Made by a program: the position numbers and the translations under genes. A DNA stretch of 16,743 nucleotides from UBA4416 sp044353195 (GTDB taxonomy: Bacteria; Bacteroidota; Bacteroidia; B-17B0; Aurantibacillaceae): positions 1 through 16,743 of the forward strand of contig JBILCJ010000027.1 in the NCBI GenBank assembly GCA_044353195.1. Reading direction: 5' to 3'. Below the pieces are notes generated by a model. It was not told the origin of the DNA, did not search any database, and saw only the letters and a list, made by a program, of their open reading frames with translations. Positions within the stretch are counted from its first letter, which is position 1; the number at the start of each line of letters is the position of its first letter. Shown here one piece after another: positions 1 to 6,642 of this stretch.

Positions 1-1048
1 TTAAAAACATGCTTTTATCTTTCAAATCCGCTGTAGTAATACAAAATGAAATATTGTTTTTTTCAAGCATGGCTAAATTAGCTGGCGCCATTTCCCAATG
101 CTTCAATTCGGTAAGTGATGCTTGTTCTGCATCATATGGATCCTCTACATCAATGGCATCTGGAAAATTAATCGGAATAATAAACTTAGAAAGTGTGTTT
201 TGTATGTCGTACAATCTTTGATATTCATTACCACCACCTTTGATGATGTATTTTATTTTAAACTCATCGCCAATTTGTTTTGCTCTCACATCATTGTATT
301 TATCACCTCCTTCAAAGATGGAAGGCAATTCTTGTAATTTATTAAATGCGTCTAATGTAATGTTATACTCTATTTTAGTTCCATTAGTTTTGTACCATTG
401 TGCATCGTAATAAGTTTGGCGGAGTAATGCAATCGCACCCATTAATGAAGATGGATAATCTTGAGGAGATGTCCCTTTCTTGAATGAATAAAAAGCAGCT
501 GTTCTATCTTTAATCATCGTTTCATTTTCTTTAGCCTGGGCAAGACAAACGAGTGCACCACTTCCCCTAACAATTCCATCTTTTTGAGACGTCAACACAG
601 CTCCGAAGCCCTGTTTTCGATACTCATCTGCTGCTCCTTGATTATGAATAAATAGTTTAAAAGCTTCTACATCACTTTTAATAGCTTGATTAAAACCAAA
701 AGCCCCTTTTCTTGGAACATCTACACGGTCTACTTTCTTAACCTCAGGCATACCGTATTCACTATACAAATCAATGAAGGCTGGATATACATGTTTTCCT
801 TTTAAATCAACAGAAATGGCTTCCTTTGGCACCTGAAATTTATCAGAAACACTCAATATTCTTTTATCTTGAATGATAATTGTTGCACGAGTAATTACAA
901 CATCAGCATCAACATGTAAGGTGCAATTTGTAAACGCATAGATAGTATGTGTTCCATTTGGCGCACCGTTAGTAGGAAATGTTGTTTGACAAAAAAGTAT
1001 GTTGACACAACATACACTGCCAATGAAAATTAAAATAAAATAACGCAT
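1..1048 (-). CDS. Secreted amidohydrolase-family protein, C-terminally cut by the window edge
   Basis: The ATG at 1046-1048 opens a frame of 349 codons that runs off the window start without a stop. Residues 1-21 form a signal peptide (hydrophobic, ending LFCQ), so the product is probably periplasmic. Residues about 40-99 have the amidohydrolase N-terminal pattern: a small beta domain (DADVVITRATIIIQDKRI) leading to VYPAFIDLYSEYG at 87-99. In active amidohydrolases that last stretch reads PGxIDxHxH; here both metal-binding histidines are missing. This matches, from memory, the long (about 1000 aa) Bacteroidota amidohydrolases in which a degenerate first domain precedes an active second one; the second would lie outside the window. 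A later block (IIPINFPDAIDVEDPY, then APANLAMLEKNNISF) also fits that family. The substrate is unknown. It diverges from the cytochrome gene at 1165. Family call fairly sure; activity is not shown. Confidence 0.82.
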   Translation of the reverse strand, partial: MRYFILIFIGSVCCVNILFCQTTFPTNGAPNGTHTIYAFTNCTLHVDADVVITRATIIIQDKRILSVSDKFQVPKEAISVDLKGKHVYPAFIDLYSEYGMPEVKKVDRVDVPRKGAFGFNQAIKSDVEAFKLFIHNQGAADEYRKQGFGAVLTSQKDGIVRGSGALVCLAQAKENETMIKDRTAAFYSFKKGTSPQDYPSSLMGAIALLRQTYYDAQWYKTNGTKIEYNITLDAFNKLQELPSIFEGGDKYNDVRAKQIGDEFKIKYIIKGGGNEYQRLYDIQNTLSKFIIPINFPDAIDVEDPYDAEQASLTELKHWEMAPANLAMLEKNNISFCITTADLKDKSMFL

Positions 1049-1066
1049 AGTTTTATAGATATATAA

Positions 1067-1074
1067 CAAATATA
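1067..1074 (-). promoter_or_regulatory. Candidate -7 element of the amidohydrolase promoter
   Basis: On the minus strand this reads TATATTTG, an exact match to the Bacteroidota -7 consensus TAnnTTTG, 18 bases before the start codon. A TTTT stands about 19 bases upstream where the -33 TTTG is expected, so the upstream element is weak. The assignment is by motif only; the short distance to the ATG implies a very short leader. Confidence 0.4.
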
Positions 1075-1130
1075 ACATTATAGGTAAACCATAAAAACGA
1101 GTTTATCGCTTTTAATTAAGGATAAATTGT

Positions 1131-1138
1131 TAATTTTG
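1131..1138 (+). promoter_or_regulatory. Candidate -7 element for the cytochrome-hflX-rpiB unit
   Basis: TAATTTTG matches TAnnTTTG exactly and lies 26 bases before the ATG at 1165. No good -33 TTTG is seen at 19-21 bases upstream (only a T-rich stretch near 1110-1113). It lies in the divergent spacer 1049-1164, which has no other feature I can support. Confidence 0.38.
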
Positions 1139-1164
1139 AAATTCAAATCTTAATTTAAAAAAAT

Positions 1165-1770
1165 ATGGCAACAGGAATGCTTCATACACACTACTTAATG
1201 GTAGTATTATTCACGCTTATTTACTTAGTTAAAACAATTTTATTATTAAGTGATAAGCATGAACTTTTAGAAAAATTTAAAAAGAAAACTAAAGTGGCAG
1301 AAATGATTGTAAGCTTTGGATTTTTAGCTACTGGGATTTTCTTAATGACGCAATTACCTTCTATTAATATGTTTCATATTATTAAAATCAGTTTAGTGTT
1401 ATTTTCTATTCCACTTGCAGTGATTGGCTTTAAAAATAAAAATAAAGTATTGGCATCTTTATCGTTTTTTTTAATCATCGTATCATTCTCTTTAGCTTAC
1501 AAAGCAAAGGATATGAAAGCAGGGACAAAAACATTAGCTCAAACGGGTAAAGAAATTTTTGAAGAAAAATGTTCGGTATGTCATGGTAATGATGGAAAAT
1601 TAGGGCTAAGTGGTGCTAAAAATTTAGCTATCACAACTTTAAATCATGAAGGTATTGTTGAGATTATTACAAATGGAAAAAATGCCATGGTCTCTTACAA
1701 AAATACCTTATCAGCCGGACAAATTGAATTAGTTTCAGCATATATCGAAGCTGATTTAAAAGGAAAATAA
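1165..1770 (+). CDS. SirB2-like membrane domain fused to a c-type cytochrome domain
   Basis: A 201-residue protein of two parts. Residues about 8-28, 45-63, 70-88 and 95-112 are four hydrophobic helices with a His-containing start (MLHTHY). This layout resembles the SirB2 family of small inner-membrane proteins, an assignment made from memory. Residues about 122-198 form a class I cytochrome c domain: heme attachment CSVCH at 136-140, with GNDGKLG following. Met175 in the GKNAMVSY segment is the likely second heme ligand. The heme domain should face the periplasm, anchored by the helices. The partner in electron transfer is unknown. The ATG follows a candidate promoter at 1131, and hflX starts 12 bases after the stop, so the genes are probably co-transcribed. 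The cytochrome domain is certain from the motif; the SirB2 label is less sure. Confidence 0.8.
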   Translation: MATGMLHTHYLMVVLFTLIYLVKTILLLSDKHELLEKFKKKTKVAEMIVSFGFLATGIFLMTQLPSINMFHIIKISLVLFSIPLAVIGFKNKNKVLASLSFFLIIVSFSLAYKAKDMKAGTKTLAQTGKEIFEEKCSVCHGNDGKLGLSGAKNLAITTLNHEGIVEIITNGKNAMVSYKNTLSAGQIELVSAYIEADLKGK

Positions 1771-1782
1771 TCCTTTCACTTA

Positions 1783-2982
1783 ATGAAAAAAGTACTTAAC
1801 GTTACCGAAAAAGAAATTGAAACAGCTGTATTAATTGGGGTTATCAACAAACAACAAAACGAAGCACTGTCATTTGAATATTTGCATGAATTGGCTTTTT
1901 TGGCCGAAACGTATGGTGTTGTTACAAAAAAAACCTTTACACAAAAGCTCGAAAAAGCTGATAAAGCAACTTTTATTGGAAAAGGGAAATTAGCAGATGT
2001 AAAAGCCTATATCGTTGAAAATAAAATTTCGGTAGTCATTTTTGATGATGAATTATCTCCTTCTCAACAGCGAAATTTAGAGACAGAATTAGGCGTAAAA
2101 ATAATAGATAGAACAAATTTAATTTTAGAAATTTTTTCGCAACGTGCACAAACTGCTCATGCTCGAACGCAAGTTGAATTAGCACGCCAAAAATATTTAT
2201 TACCACGCTTAACTGGTATGTGGACTCACTTAGAAAGACAGCGCGGTGGAACAGGTACGCGTGGTGGTGCAGGTGAAAAAGAAATTGAAACAGATAGACG
2301 TATTTCGCGCGATAGAATTGCACAACTACAAGATGATTTAAAAATTATTGATAAACAAATGGCCACACAACGAAAAAATCGTGGCGAATTTGTAAGAGTT
2401 GCACTAGTTGGTTATACCAATGTTGGCAAATCAACCATCATGAATTTAATGAGTAAAAGTGACGTGTTTGCCGAAAATAAATTATTTGCAACACTTGATA
2501 CTACCGTAAGAAAAGTAACCATCGAAAATTTGTTTTTTTTATTGTGCGACACTGTTGGATTCATTCGAAAACTTCCCACACAATTAGTTGAAAGTTTTAA
2601 AAGTACCTTGGATGAAGTTCGTGAAGCAGATTTACTCATACATGTTGTAGACATTTCTCACCAAAATTTTGAAGATCATATTAACGTTGTTAAACAAACA
2701 CTGATTGATATTGGAGCTGGCGACAAGCCAACCATTTTAGTGTTTAATAAAATAGATGCATTTACGTTCGTGAAAAAAGATGAAGATGATTTGACACCAA
2801 CTACGAGAGAAAATATTTCGTTAGAGGAGTTAAAAAACACATGGATGAAAGATTTAAATGAAAATTGTTTATTCATTAGTGCTCATCAAAAAACTAATAT
2901 GGATGAATTAAAAAAAACAATTTACGATACAGTAAAAGCCATACACATCAAACGATTTCCTTATAATAACTTATTTTATTAA
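1783..2982 (+). CDS. hflX: Ribosome-associated GTPase HflX
   Basis: A 399-residue TRAFAC-class GTPase that in other bacteria binds the 50S subunit and splits or rescues stalled 70S ribosomes, notably after heat stress. The N-terminal HflX domain (about 15-125) contains FIGKGK and VVIFDDELSPSQQRNLE. It is followed by a basic, glycine-rich linker helix region (about 125-200; ERQRGGTGTRGGAGEKEIE). The G domain starts near 205: G1 GYTNVGKS at 210-217, switch I TLDTT at 237-241, G3 DTVGF at 256-260, G4 NKID at 322-325, and G5-like ISAH at 365-368. All motifs are intact and the length is normal. It lies 12 bases after the cytochrome gene and 13 before rpiB, so it is probably the middle gene of an operon. 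No Shine-Dalgarno sequence is present, as is usual in this phylum. Confidence 0.96.
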   Translation: MKKVLNVTEKEIETAVLIGVINKQQNEALSFEYLHELAFLAETYGVVTKKTFTQKLEKADKATFIGKGKLADVKAYIVENKISVVIFDDELSPSQQRNLETELGVKIIDRTNLILEIFSQRAQTAHARTQVELARQKYLLPRLTGMWTHLERQRGGTGTRGGAGEKEIETDRRISRDRIAQLQDDLKIIDKQMATQRKNRGEFVRVALVGYTNVGKSTIMNLMSKSDVFAENKLFATLDTTVRKVTIENLFFLLCDTVGFIRKLPTQLVESFKSTLDEVREADLLIHVVDISHQNFEDHINVVKQTLIDIGAGDKPTILVFNKIDAFTFVKKDEDDLTPTTRENISLEELKNTWMKDLNENCLFISAHQKTNMDELKKTIYDTVKAIHIKRFPYNNLFY

Positions 2983-2995
2983 AATTTAAACTCAT

Positions 2996-3424
2996 ATGAA
3001 AATTGCCATTGGAAGTGACCACGCAGGTTTTGAATTAAAAGAACAATTAATTAATTACTTAAAAGAGAAAAACAGTTCTATTTTTGACAAAGGATGTTTT
3101 AGTTTAGAAAGAGCGGATTATCCTGATTTTGGGCACGCTGTGGCCTTATCTGTTTTAAATAAGGAAGTTGACTTTGGTATATTGATGTGCGGAAGTGGGA
3201 ACGGCATTAACATGAGTGCTAATAAACATGCTGGTATACGCGGTGCATTATGTTGGAACCAAGAGATAGCATCATTAGCAAGATTGCATAATGATGCTAA
3301 TGTTTTAGTGTTGCCAGCACGATATATTACTCTAGAAGAAGCAAAAAAATGCGTTGATGCTTTTTTTGATAACGCTTTTGAAGGCGGGAGACACGCTGAT
3401 AGAATTAAAAAAATAGATTGCTAA
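2996..3424 (+). CDS. rpiB: Ribose-5-phosphate isomerase B (RpiB/LacA family)
   Basis: A 142-residue cytosolic enzyme that interconverts ribose 5-phosphate and ribulose 5-phosphate in the non-oxidative pentose phosphate pathway. The full RpiB pattern is visible: GSDHAG at 6-11 (substrate-binding Asp8 and His9) and DYPDFG at 41-46. CGSGNG at 65-70 carries the catalytic Cys65. HNDAN at 98-102 includes the ring-opening His98. The C-terminal GGRHADR (130-136) has the phosphate-binding arginines 132 and 136. Length matches the family. It could act on allose 6-phosphate instead, as some family members do, but nothing nearby suggests that. It is the last gene of the probable cytochrome-hflX-rpiB operon. 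Confidence 0.95.
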   Translation: MKIAIGSDHAGFELKEQLINYLKEKNSSIFDKGCFSLERADYPDFGHAVALSVLNKEVDFGILMCGSGNGINMSANKHAGIRGALCWNQEIASLARLHNDANVLVLPARYITLEEAKKCVDAFFDNAFEGGRHADRIKKIDC

Positions 3425-3458
3425 CTATCGTTCAAAGATTTCTTTTCTGAAATTTTAC

Positions 3459-3502
3459 TTAACAATTTCGTAACATTAAGGTTATATTAATGATACATTA
3501 AT
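3459..3502 (+). promoter_or_regulatory. Four tandem 11-bp units, candidate Pho-box array upstream of the porin gene
   Basis: Four consecutive 11-bp units can be read: TTAACAATTTC, GTAACATTAAG, GTTATATTAAT, GATACATTAAT. Units 2-4 are close copies of one pattern (G[TA][AT]A[CT]ATTAA[GT]). An 11-bp period places each unit on the same face of the helix. PhoB/PhoP response regulators bind such direct repeats; the B. subtilis PhoP motif TTAACA with 5-base spacing is very close to units 1-2. A related pair precedes the phosphate permease at 4822. The last unit ends about 36 bases before the porin ATG. The repeats are seen directly; the regulator is inferred. Confidence 0.5.
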
Positions 3503-3513
3503 ATGTTTTTTTT
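3484..3513 (+). terminator. AT-only palindrome with T-run after rpiB (weak terminator or part of operator)
   Basis: ATATTAATG and CATTAATAT form a perfect 9-bp inverted repeat around ATA (3484-3504), and G plus eight T follow. The layout is that of an intrinsic terminator for the rpiB unit, but the stem has only one G-C pair, so termination would be weak. The same bases belong to the 11-bp repeat array, and TATGTTTT at 3502-3509 is a near match to TAnnTTTG, so a promoter or operator role is as likely. Confidence 0.35.
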
Positions 3514-3537
3514 GCGCTCAGTTAATATATACTTTAC

Positions 3538-4821
3538 ATGAAAAAAACATTTATTTTACCTGCTGTTATTGTTTTGTTTACACAAACTTATTTTTCTCAA
3601 GTTATTTCTAATGATAGTTTAGCGAAAGAACTACTTGCTTTAAGAAAAGAAATTCAGCTTCTAAAACCGAGCTTAACATCAACTGCGATTGCAAATACAA
3701 CCGAAGAAAAAAAATCTGGATGGTACGAAAAAATTAACATTCGAGGTTATGTCCAAGTAAGATATAATCGTTTATTTGAAACAAACCCTGATTTAAAAAG
3801 TGATCAAGGTGATAAATCCATTGGGAACTTTGGAGGCTTTTTTATAAGACGAAACCGCCTTATCATAAGCGGCCAACTAAGTGATCATGTGTATTTTTAC
3901 ATTCAACCAGACCTTGCATCATCTGCATCGACAACGAGTTTACATTTTGCACAAATAAGAGATGCTTACTTTGACGTATCCTTAGATAAAAACAAAGAAT
4001 TTAGATTTAGAATAGGGCAAAGTAAAGTACCTTATGGCTTTGAAAATATGCAATCAAGTCAAAACAGACTTCCTTTAGATAGAAATGATGCTTTAAATAG
4101 TGCCGTTGCAAACGAACGAGATCTTGGAGTGTTTTTCTATTATGCACCCAAAAAAGTAAGAGAACTCTATAATTCATTAGTGAATGACGGTTTAAAGGGG
4201 TCTGGAGATTATGGTATTTTTGGTGTAGGATTGTATAATGGTCAAACGGCTAATAAACCAGAAATAAATAATAATTCACATTGGGTTGCACGATTATCTT
4301 ACCCTTTTAAATTAAGAAATCAAATTATTGAGCCAGGCATACAAATGTACAGCGGCCAATACAAACTAGACCAAACAACTACAGGAGTTAAGAAAAACGC
4401 AACATTAGACTATTTAGACGAGCGAATGGCGGCATCATTTATTGTATATCCAAAACCATTTGGTATACAAGCAGAATACAATGTCGGGAAAGGCCCGCAA
4501 TATGATTTTGTAAAGGATAGTATTTCAACAAAAGATTTAAAAGGTGGTTATGTGACTCTAAGTTATTTAATCAAGGTGAAAAAACATATCATTATCCCAT
4601 TTGCTCGATATACATTTTACGACGGAGGAAAAAAGTTTGAACTTGATGCGCGAGCTTATAATGTAAAAGAATTTGAAGGAGGAATAGAGTATCAACCATT
4701 CAAAAATTTTGAAATTACAACGAGCTGGGTTCATTCTGAGAAATGGACTTCAGATAAAGCGAAAAAAGATAATTTTCAAGTCGGCTCTTTCTTAAGAATT
4801 CAATGTCAATTAAATTTTTAA
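3538..4821 (+). CDS. Outer-membrane porin of the Porin_O_P (phosphate-selective) family
   Basis: A 427-residue outer-membrane beta-barrel. Residues 1-20 are a signal peptide with likely cleavage near FSQ (19-21). Residues about 25-43 (DSLAKELLALRKEIQLLK) look like a short coiled coil, as found at the N-terminus of trimeric porins of this family. The barrel starts near 61 with WYEKINIRGYVQVRYN and contains the family's typical block FFIRRNRLIISGQL at 101-114, followed by VYFYIQPD. The chain ends in an aromatic residue (QCQLNF), the usual outer-membrane insertion signal. The namesakes OprO/OprP pass phosphate or pyrophosphate; actual selectivity here is inferred from the next gene, a PiT phosphate permease, and from the similar repeats upstream of both. 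The gap to that gene is 69 bases. Confidence 0.88.
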   Translation: MKKTFILPAVIVLFTQTYFSQVISNDSLAKELLALRKEIQLLKPSLTSTAIANTTEEKKSGWYEKINIRGYVQVRYNRLFETNPDLKSDQGDKSIGNFGGFFIRRNRLIISGQLSDHVYFYIQPDLASSASTTSLHFAQIRDAYFDVSLDKNKEFRFRIGQSKVPYGFENMQSSQNRLPLDRNDALNSAVANERDLGVFFYYAPKKVRELYNSLVNDGLKGSGDYGIFGVGLYNGQTANKPEINNNSHWVARLSYPFKLRNQIIEPGIQMYSGQYKLDQTTTGVKKNATLDYLDERMAASFIVYPKPFGIQAEYNVGKGPQYDFVKDSISTKDLKGGYVTLSYLIKVKKHIIIPFARYTFYDGGKKFELDARAYNVKEFEGGIEYQPFKNFEITTSWVHSEKWTSDKAKKDNFQVGSFLRIQCQLNF

Positions 4822-4843
4822 TTAACTTTACCTTAACATCAAC
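4822..4843 (+). promoter_or_regulatory. Pair of 11-bp direct repeats, candidate Pho box upstream of the phosphate permease
   Basis: TTAACTTTACC and TTAACATCAAC lie head to tail with the TTAAC cores exactly 11 bp apart, starting right after the porin stop codon. Over 22 positions this pair agrees with the first two units upstream of the porin (3459-3480) at 15. The two sites begin at similar distances from their start codons (69 and 79 bases). This suggests the permease has its own phosphate-responsive promoter as well as possible read-through from the porin gene. Confidence 0.45.
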
Positions 4844-4858
4844 TACGGCTAAACTAAA

Positions 4859-4876
4859 TATATTTACCACGGTAAA
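4859..4876 (+). promoter_or_regulatory. Candidate -7 element overlapping a small palindrome before the permease
   Basis: TATATTTA (4859-4866) differs from TAnnTTTG only in the last base and stands about 16 bases after the end of the 11-bp repeat pair, suitable for an activator bound at the -33 region. TTTACC-AC-GGTAAA (4863-4876) is a perfect palindrome that overlaps it; it might be an operator or a leader hairpin. Motif-level evidence only. Confidence 0.3.
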
Positions 4877-4890
4877 AAAACAACTTAACT

Positions 4891-6285
4891 ATGACAACAA
4901 CCTTAATTATTTTTTTAGTAATATGTCTTGTACTAGCTTGTACATTTGAATTCGTTAATGGCTTTCACGATACGGCTAATGCTGTAGCAACAGTTATTTA
5001 TACGAACTCCATGAAACCTACAACAGCCGTAGTTTATAGTGGTATTTTAAACTTTATTGGCGTAATGACCGGTGGTATTGGTGTAGCAATGGGTATTGTA
5101 AACTTATTACCAATGGAGGTACTTGTTGATAGTAATGTCTTCCATGGCATCGCTATGATTCTTGCTTTATTACTTTCTGCTATTATTTGGAATTTAGGAA
5201 CTTGGTATTTTGGATTACCTGCTTCAAGTTCTCATACATTAATTGGCTCTATTTTAGGAATTGGTATCGCTTTTTATTTTTTGCCAGGAAATGTTGGTGG
5301 AAGTGCTGTAAACTGGGATAAAGCGAAAGATACAGGTTGGGCTTTATTAGTTTCTCCTTTTGCAGGATTTGCGGCTGCAATTGTAATCATGTTTATTTTT
5401 AAACGATTCGTAAAAAACGATTTATTTTACAAGGAACCAATTCCTGGAAAAAAACCACCTATTTGGATCAGAATGTTACTTTGGGCAACGTGTGGATTAG
5501 TTAGTTTTTTTCATGGACAAAATGACGGGCAAAAAGGAGTCGGTTTAGTTATGATGATTTTAATTGCGATTATGCCAGCATACTTTTCTTTGGATCAAAG
5601 TATTAACTTACAAAGTATTAATGCCAATGTTTCAGTCATCGAAAAAATAATTTCAACAACTGATACTACTCAATTTGGGAAAGATGAATTTAAAAATTTC
5701 TACAGCATTAAAAAGCATTCGGAGCATTTTGCTCAAGCAACTAATGGGAAAGCCTTTGTGGATGGCATCGGTGCGACAGAAAGATTTGAATTAAGAAAAG
5801 ATATTGTAAAAATTACAAAAGGTGCCGAAAAGCTTTTAAAAAGTGAAAATGTAGCTATTTCTAAAGCTGATGCAGTATCAATAAAAAAAGAAATTTCTAG
5901 CGCAAAAAAACTAGTTGAGTTTGCACCTTCTTGGGTAATTATTATGATTTCAATTTCCTTAGGCTTAGGAACAATGATTGGCTGGAAACGCATTGTGAAA
6001 ACTATTGGAGAAAAAATAGGAAAACAACATATGAGTTATGCACAAGGTGCATCTGCTGAAATAGTTGCAGCAATAGGCATTGGCGTTGCAACAGCATATA
6101 AAGCGCCAGTAAGTACCACACACATGTTAAGTTCAGGTATAATGGGAAGTATGGTTGCAAAGAAAGGATTGAAGAATTTACAACGTGGCACCATCACCAA
6201 TATTTTATTAGCTTGGGTTCTAACGTTACCTGTAACTATTATTCTTTCAGGAGGATTGTTCTTATTATTTAGAGCTATTTTGTAA
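4891..6285 (+). CDS. PiT-family inorganic phosphate transporter
   Basis: A 464-residue inner-membrane permease of the PHO4/PiT family, which imports phosphate (often as metal-phosphate) with protons or sodium. The two inverted family signatures are clear: NGFHDTANAVATVI at 23-36 in the first half and SFFHGQNDGQKGVG at 205-218. Each is matched by a SSSHTLIGS-type element, at 112-120 and as VSTTHMLSSGIMGS at 407-420. About ten hydrophobic helices occur, at roughly 5-20, 47-70, 86-107, 111-131, 149-171, 193-206, 216-233, 347-365, 388-424 (broken) and 434-460. Residues about 236-345 form a hydrophilic, lysine-rich cytosolic insert between the two halves. The usual PhoU-like (DUF47) partner gene is not next to it; the outer-membrane porin is. 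A strong terminator follows at 6306. Confidence 0.94.
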   Translation: MTTTLIIFLVICLVLACTFEFVNGFHDTANAVATVIYTNSMKPTTAVVYSGILNFIGVMTGGIGVAMGIVNLLPMEVLVDSNVFHGIAMILALLLSAIIWNLGTWYFGLPASSSHTLIGSILGIGIAFYFLPGNVGGSAVNWDKAKDTGWALLVSPFAGFAAAIVIMFIFKRFVKNDLFYKEPIPGKKPPIWIRMLLWATCGLVSFFHGQNDGQKGVGLVMMILIAIMPAYFSLDQSINLQSINANVSVIEKIISTTDTTQFGKDEFKNFYSIKKHSEHFAQATNGKAFVDGIGATERFELRKDIVKITKGAEKLLKSENVAISKADAVSIKKEISSAKKLVEFAPSWVIIMISISLGLGTMIGWKRIVKTIGEKIGKQHMSYAQGASAEIVAAIGIGVATAYKAPVSTTHMLSSGIMGSMVAKKGLKNLQRGTITNILLAWVLTLPVTIILSGGLFLLFRAIL

Positions 6286-6305
6286 TACTGTTTAAACATC
6301 GAATT

Positions 6306-6335
6306 AAAAGGGTAGCAAATGGCTACCCTTTTTTT
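6306..6335 (+). terminator. Intrinsic terminator of the PiT gene
   Basis: AAAAGGGTAGC (6306-6316) pairs with GCTACCCTTTT (6322-6332) around the loop AAATG, an 11-bp stem with five G-C pairs, followed by more T. It begins 20 bases after the PiT stop codon. The A-rich left arm would also give a U-tail on the other strand, so it may work both ways. Confidence 0.85.
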
Positions 6336-6336
6336 A

Positions 6337-6560
6337 TTTAACCATTGTTGTCTCACTCATTTTTTAATTGTAATCATCTCTTCTAACATTGACATATTGG
6401 ATTCTTCCATTATAAGAACAATACTCTAGAGTCTACATTAGGCCTATTTTAGCAACTACTAAATTGCTAACTACTTTTACAATGAACTTAATATGCATAC
6501 TTTATTTATCATAAAGCTTCTCATTTACAAATTTGAATTCTTTATAAATTCTTCAAAACA
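6337..6560. other. Non-coding spacer between the two convergent terminators
   Basis: About 220 AT-rich bases between the PiT and rpoC terminators. I see no gene, no promoter match and no RNA gene. The only structure is a weak hairpin, TTAGCAA (6449-6455) with TTGCTAA (6464-6470). Confidence 0.6.
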
Positions 6561-6592
6561 AAAAACCCTCAACATAAATGTTGAGGGTTTTT
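6561..6592 (-). terminator. Intrinsic terminator of the rpl-rpoBC transcript
   Basis: AAAAACCCTCAACA (6561-6574) pairs perfectly with TGTTGAGGGTTTTT (6579-6592) around the loop TAAA. On the minus strand the stem ends in GGGTTTTTTGTTTTG, a good U-tract. It lies 51 bases beyond the rpoC stop codon. The plus strand also shows a T-run (6588-6592), so it can act as a backstop for transcripts coming from the PiT side. Confidence 0.87.
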
Positions 6593-6606
6593 ATTATTTA
6601 TTTTGA

Positions 6607-6634
6607 AGAGATACTGAACCAAGTTCAGCATGAC
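6607..6634. repeat. Short palindromic dispersed-repeat unit in the rpoC 3' untranslated region
   Basis: ATACTGAAC (6611-6619) and GTTCAGCAT (6623-6631) form an imperfect 9-bp inverted repeat around CAA, and GAC follows. Read in frame on the plus strand this gives EEILNQVQHDY, a peptide I recognise as a translation of a common intergenic palindrome found in many copies in some bacterial genomes, including Bacteroidota. Only one copy is in this window, so the repeat status rests on recall. Confidence 0.5.
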
Positions 6635-6642
6635 TACAACAA

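Noticed and set aside
9..337. Two small plus-strand open frames at the window start
   Set aside because: They are antisense to the well-supported amidohydrolase frame on the minus strand.
6036..6356. Open frame of 106 codons on the minus strand over the PiT 3' end and terminator
   Set aside because: It is antisense to the conserved second PiT signature and has no recognisable domain.
6449..6470. TTAGCAA/TTGCTAA inverted repeat in the convergent spacer
   Set aside because: A 7-bp stem with an 8-base loop and no T-run; within chance expectation for an AT-rich spacer.
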